DNA of 64,000 nucleotides from Cyrtobacter comes (lineage in GTDB: Bacteria > Pseudomonadota > Alphaproteobacteria > Rickettsiales > Midichloriaceae), in assembly GCF_034470605.1 (NCBI RefSeq), contig NZ_JARGYT010000001.1, forward strand, positions 4,321-68,320. Reading direction: 5' to 3'. Made by a program: the position numbers and the translations under genes. The notes beneath the pieces are model-generated. The model was not told the DNA's origin, did no database searches, and saw only the letters and a program-made list of their open reading frames with translations. Positions within the stretch are counted from its first letter, which is position 1, and every line of letters starts with the position of its first letter. Shown here in pieces: positions 61,250 through 64,000 of this stretch.

Positions 61250-62093
61250 AAGGTTACTAAAAAAGGTAGGGGCCCCACTTTACGTACATCATGATATAGT
61301 ACATAACAAGGTTGTTGTAGATTCTTTAAAGGAAAGGGGGTGTATTTTTGTAGAAGACGTTAACTTGATCCCCATTGGCTCATATGTTGTTTTTTCTGCA
61401 CATGGTGTATCTGAAAAGGTTGAGCTTGATTCTGAGAAAAGGGGGTTAATTAAGGTAGATGCAACATGCCCACTTGTAAAAAAAGTTCATAATGAAGTGA
61501 TTAATTATTCAAGGCATGGAAGGGAGATTTTACTAATAGGGCATGCTGGTCATCCAGAGGTAATAGGTACGATGGGAAGGGCGCCAGGTATAAGATTGAT
61601 ACAAAATGTGGAAGATGCTCACAAAGTTGAGATGGGTGCAGATGTTGCATATGTTACGCAAACAACTCTCAGTATAGACGAAACGGCTGAAATAATAGAT
61701 GTATTAAAAGCTAGGAATAGTGATATATTACACCAATCAGGTGAGGATATATGTTATGCAACGCAAAATAGGCAAAATGCAGCAAAAGCAATAATTGGGG
61801 AAGTTGATATGCTTTTTGTTATAGGCTCAAAAAATAGCTCAAATTCAAATAGATTAGCAGAATTGGGCCTGAGGAATGGTATCAGGTCTTATCTGATAGA
61901 TGGAAAGGAAGATATAGATATTAATTGGCTTTATAATGTAACAAAACTGGGTATCACCTCTGGTGCCTCAGCTCCGGAGAGCATAGTGGAGGATATCTTA
62001 GGCTTTCTTCAAATGAATTTTGATATCAAGTTGAGTGAATCTACTTTTATTAACGAAAATATATCGTTTAAGTTACCGGGTGAAATACGTTAA
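61152..62093 (+). CDS. ispH: 4-hydroxy-3-methylbut-2-enyl diphosphate reductase
   Basis: 313 aa. The three 4Fe-4S cysteines are C22 (KPRGFCAGVERA), one in DATCPLVKKVH and one in EDICYATQNRQ. VAYVTQTTLS and TSGASAPESIVEDIL are family motifs. It makes IPP and DMAPP in the last step of the MEP pathway and so feeds the polyprenyl synthase in this window. The only usable start is the ATG at 61152, which lies 98 bp inside the PAP2 gene. The next gene starts 2 bp after its stop. Confidence 0.97.
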   Translation: MSEAIEGRRALEVILAKPRGFCAGVERAIEIVERLLKKVGAPLYVHHDIVHNKVVVDSLKERGCIFVEDVNLIPIGSYVVFSAHGVSEKVELDSEKRGLIKVDATCPLVKKVHNEVINYSRHGREILLIGHAGHPEVIGTMGRAPGIRLIQNVEDAHKVEMGADVAYVTQTTLSIDETAEIIDVLKARNSDILHQSGEDICYATQNRQNAAKAIIGEVDMLFVIGSKNSSNSNRLAELGLRNGIRSYLIDGKEDIDINWLYNVTKLGITSGASAPESIVEDILGFLQMNFDIKLSESTFINENISFKLPGEIR

Positions 62094-62095
62094 AT

Positions 62096-62782
62096 ATGTG
62101 GCTATTGTATTACCATACCATTTGCCCATTTTCAAGAAAGATGAGGATTACTTTGGATGAGATAAAGATCGATTATACGTTGATAGAGGAAGATTTTTGG
62201 AATAGGAGAGCTAATTTTTTAGCTCTTGATCCACGCGGTGAGACGCCTCTTGTAATAATAGAGGAAGAAGATGTAATACTTTCTGGTAATTTCTCATCCT
62301 TTGAATATATTTTTGAACAATATAGAGAGAAGCAAGAAGTTATGCCATTAGATCTAAAATCTAGGCTTGTGATTGGAAAAATAGTAGAATGGTTTGATTT
62401 GAAATTTTATAGAGAGGTAACTAAATATTTGATAGATGAGAGGGTATTCAAGCAGTTAATTTTTTCAAAAACCATAAAGAAACCCCCAAATTCTTCGGCG
62501 ATTAGGGCTGCGAAAACAAACCTTAAATATCATATAGAGTATATAGATTTCCTCCTCAAGGATCATACTTATCTAAAAAGTGATAAGTTTACAATTGCTG
62601 ATATAGCGTGCGCATCGCAAATTTCGCTACTTGATTTTATCGGAGAGATGAACTGGGATAACTCCTCTAAGCTCAAAGAGTGGTACTCTATCGTGAAATC
62701 TAGAAAATCTGTGCAGTGTGTGTTGAAAGATGCTATGAGTGGTGTGCATCCTCCAGAACATTATATGATTCCTGATTTTTAG
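62096..62782 (+). CDS. Glutathione S-transferase-like protein
   Basis: 228 aa. The N-terminal thioredoxin-fold domain has C10-P-F-S (TICPFSRKMRITLDE) and GETPLVIIEE with LSGNFSSFEYI. A helical C-terminal domain follows (SDKFTIADIACASQISLLDF). The conserved alphaproteobacterial tail GVHPPEHYMIPDF closes the protein. Function is not known; members may act in stress response or as SspA-like regulators. It is translationally close to ispH. Confidence 0.88.
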   Translation: MWLLYYHTICPFSRKMRITLDEIKIDYTLIEEDFWNRRANFLALDPRGETPLVIIEEEDVILSGNFSSFEYIFEQYREKQEVMPLDLKSRLVIGKIVEWFDLKFYREVTKYLIDERVFKQLIFSKTIKKPPNSSAIRAAKTNLKYHIEYIDFLLKDHTYLKSDKFTIADIACASQISLLDFIGEMNWDNSSKLKEWYSIVKSRKSVQCVLKDAMSGVHPPEHYMIPDF

Positions 62783-63023
62783 TAATATTGATACCTGTGA
62801 TAATCAAAGTGTAATTATGTGCAAAGGTTAAAGTTTAAATTGAATTCTATATATTTCATGGCTTTTTCAATGAAAGTGGGTGTGCAATGTGGATTATATA
62901 TTTAAGGGCTTAAACCTCTTTTTCATATTTACCAATAATGTTGCGTTTTGAATAATTATACTATTCAATTAGCTAGGATTTGCGCTTATTGAAAAGTCTT
63001 CTCTATACATAAATGGTTGCTGT
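62783..63023. other. Spacer before the pseudokinase gene
   Basis: 241 bp with no gene or repeat seen. Presumably carries the promoter of the next gene. Confidence 0.4.
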
Positions 63024-63914
63024 ATGCCTTTGGAACGCATTGAAAACAAAAATATTAGGGTCGAGCGCTTTGTTAGCACGGATGAAGGGTACTTTCAGGT
63101 AAACGGTAATTTTTCTATTGCAGATAAAATTTCTGCTGATACTTATAGCCTATTACATAAGGGTATTCCTACATCAAATTACTACGCTTTAAGTTTAGAT
63201 ACAAAATTTTGTAACTGGTTTAGAATTGAATGTGCGTATAATACGGCACATAGAAAATTAGGCGGTATTCAAAAAGTTTTATGTGCGGGATTTGTCAAAA
63301 TGTCAAAAATAGAAAATTCAAGGGAATTTTTTATTGTGGTAGAAAAGTTACATGCAAAAACATTGAGAGAAAGATTTAAAGAAAAGAAACCGCTATACAA
63401 CGAGGTTATGAAAATCTTCACAGAGGTTTTTCAAATACTAAAGAATCTACATTTGAATAAAATATACCACGGTAGCATTAATTTAGATAATATATATATC
63501 ACAGAGGAAGGGGAGATAAAACTTTCAGAGCCATTTTCTCAGCCATGTGGGTATAGTCAATCGTATCCTTACGAGACAAATGAGAGGGTAAAGATTTTAA
63601 AATACTGTAAAGGAGGTTCAAATGGTTATTTTGATTTTTATGCGCTTGGTGTTACGGCGTTTCTTTTATTATGGAAAAAGGACGAGGTTTTTATAGAGCA
63701 TATTGATCAAATTAATATTGATAATTTATTTTCTTACTTTTTAAGCTTAAGTCCTATAACTGGTGCTTTTTACTTTATTATTAGATCCGCACTTTCAATT
63801 AATCATGAAAATTATGAGCAAATTATTGCGAATATTGAGAATATTTTTCAAAAACACGAAGTAGTATTTGATGAGACGCCTAAAAACAGAGCAATAGCTC
63901 ATAGGCACTGTTAA
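63024..63914 (+). CDS. Protein kinase-fold pseudokinase, 296 aa
   Basis: The C-terminal lobe of a Ser/Thr kinase fold is recognisable: VVEKLHAKTLRERF (about 106-118), a helix VMKIFTEVFQILKNLHLNKI, then H149-G-S-I-N-L-D-N156 in place of HRDLKPEN, KLSEP (166-170) in place of DFG, and DFYALGVTAFLLL (204-216) as the F-helix. The catalytic Asp and its Lys are replaced (D to S151, K to N153), and no glycine loop or VAxK lysine is seen, so it should not phosphorylate. The stretch CGYSQSYPYETNERVK followed by a G-rich loop matches a family of kinase-like proteins seen in Alphaproteobacteria. Its role is unknown; a scaffold at the cell envelope is one possibility. Confidence 0.75.
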   Translation: MPLERIENKNIRVERFVSTDEGYFQVNGNFSIADKISADTYSLLHKGIPTSNYYALSLDTKFCNWFRIECAYNTAHRKLGGIQKVLCAGFVKMSKIENSREFFIVVEKLHAKTLRERFKEKKPLYNEVMKIFTEVFQILKNLHLNKIYHGSINLDNIYITEEGEIKLSEPFSQPCGYSQSYPYETNERVKILKYCKGGSNGYFDFYALGVTAFLLLWKKDEVFIEHIDQINIDNLFSYFLSLSPITGAFYFIIRSALSINHENYEQIIANIENIFQKHEVVFDETPKNRAIAHRHC

Positions 63915-63969
63915 CAAAGGTTTTGCCAAATAATGGAAAAGATGCAATATTATATTGGAGGCGATAAAT

Positions 63970-64000
63970 ATGGTATTTAGATGGATAAAAGGTTGTTTCC
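63970..64000 (+). CDS. Start of a further gene (runs off the window)
   Basis: ATG at 63970 follows a strong ribosome site GGAGG (63957-63961) at an 8-base spacing, unusual for this genome. The ten visible codons read MVFRWIKGCF, a basic then hydrophobic start as for a membrane-anchored protein. Too little is visible to name it. Confidence 0.5.
   Translation, partial: MVFRWIKGCF

Noticed and set aside
63932..63980. 15-codon frame just before the last gene
   Set aside because: Too short, and it overlaps the ribosome site and start of the better-supported gene at 63970.

Overview
The window is AT-rich (clearly well under 40% GC by eye) and reads as a chromosomal segment of an intracellular alphaproteobacterium of the order Rickettsiales. 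Support comes from complex I genes scattered over three places (nuoG; nuoA-nuoB; nuoI), a P44/Msp2-like beta-barrel outer membrane protein, giant ankyrin proteins, a class I FbaB aldolase, a pyruvate phosphate dikinase, an alphaproteobacterial zf-CHCC mini-protein, and palindromic intergenic repeats. A Midichloriaceae-like member is my best guess, but I cannot assign a genus without a search.

Layout. 1-6.4 kb: 5' end of mtaB (minus), an orphan gene, tRNA-Tyr with a good promoter, the overlapping pair dnaK-pgeF (minus), and an outer membrane protein with a terminator. 6.7-12.1 kb: giant ankyrin protein 1 (1778 aa, minus). 12.4-17.8 kb: nuoG, gpmI, then a 1.6 kb spacer with a 49-aa zinc-finger gene and three palindromic MITE-like repeats. 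17.8-23.7 kb: tig-clpP-clpX and an Mrp-type ATPase (minus), then hflK-hflC. 24.1-26.8 kb: accessory island with an IS1-family element carrying an 8-bp target duplication, inserted next to or into an older transposase remnant, an orphan coiled-coil gene and another IS1 fragment. 26.8-37.5 kb: yajC, ferredoxin, nuoA, nuoB, nuoI, fbaB, cca (minus), then nfeD-SPFH-DUF2155-truB-rpsO-pnp. 37.5-39.8 kb: second accessory island with two opposed IS1-family remnants and a second orphan gene. 40.1-50.3 kb: mdh, tatD, an SDR, an unusual ABC-ATPase fusion, HU, tRNA-Met, recA, ppdK. 50.5-57.8 kb: a Nudix hydrolase, giant ankyrin protein 2 (a collinear paralogue of the first, with an in-frame amber stop near its start) and a PBP5-type carboxypeptidase (all minus). 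57.9-64 kb: a polyprenyl synthase, dapD, a HIT protein (minus), rpsT, PAP2 phosphatase, ispH, a GST-like protein, a pseudokinase and the first codons of one more gene.

How it works together. Metabolic genes cover parts of lower glycolysis/gluconeogenesis (FbaB, GpmI, PPDK), the TCA cycle (Mdh), complex I, isoprenoids (IspH, polyprenyl synthase) and diaminopimelate/peptidoglycan (DapD, carboxypeptidase, PgeF). Protein quality control is well represented (DnaK, trigger factor, ClpXP, HflKC, a second SPFH protein with NfeD).

The most unusual content is (i) the two giant ankyrin paralogues, which share a long helical N-terminal region, a short ankyrin block and a conserved non-ankyrin C-terminal module; (ii) an ABC ATPase fused to a 530-residue N-terminal region I do not recognise; (iii) two Cys-poor orphan genes, each beside IS1 debris; (iv) several families of intergenic repeats, one of which supplies the 3' end of a small gene; and (v) an Mrp protein lacking its CxxC motif and a pseudokinase.
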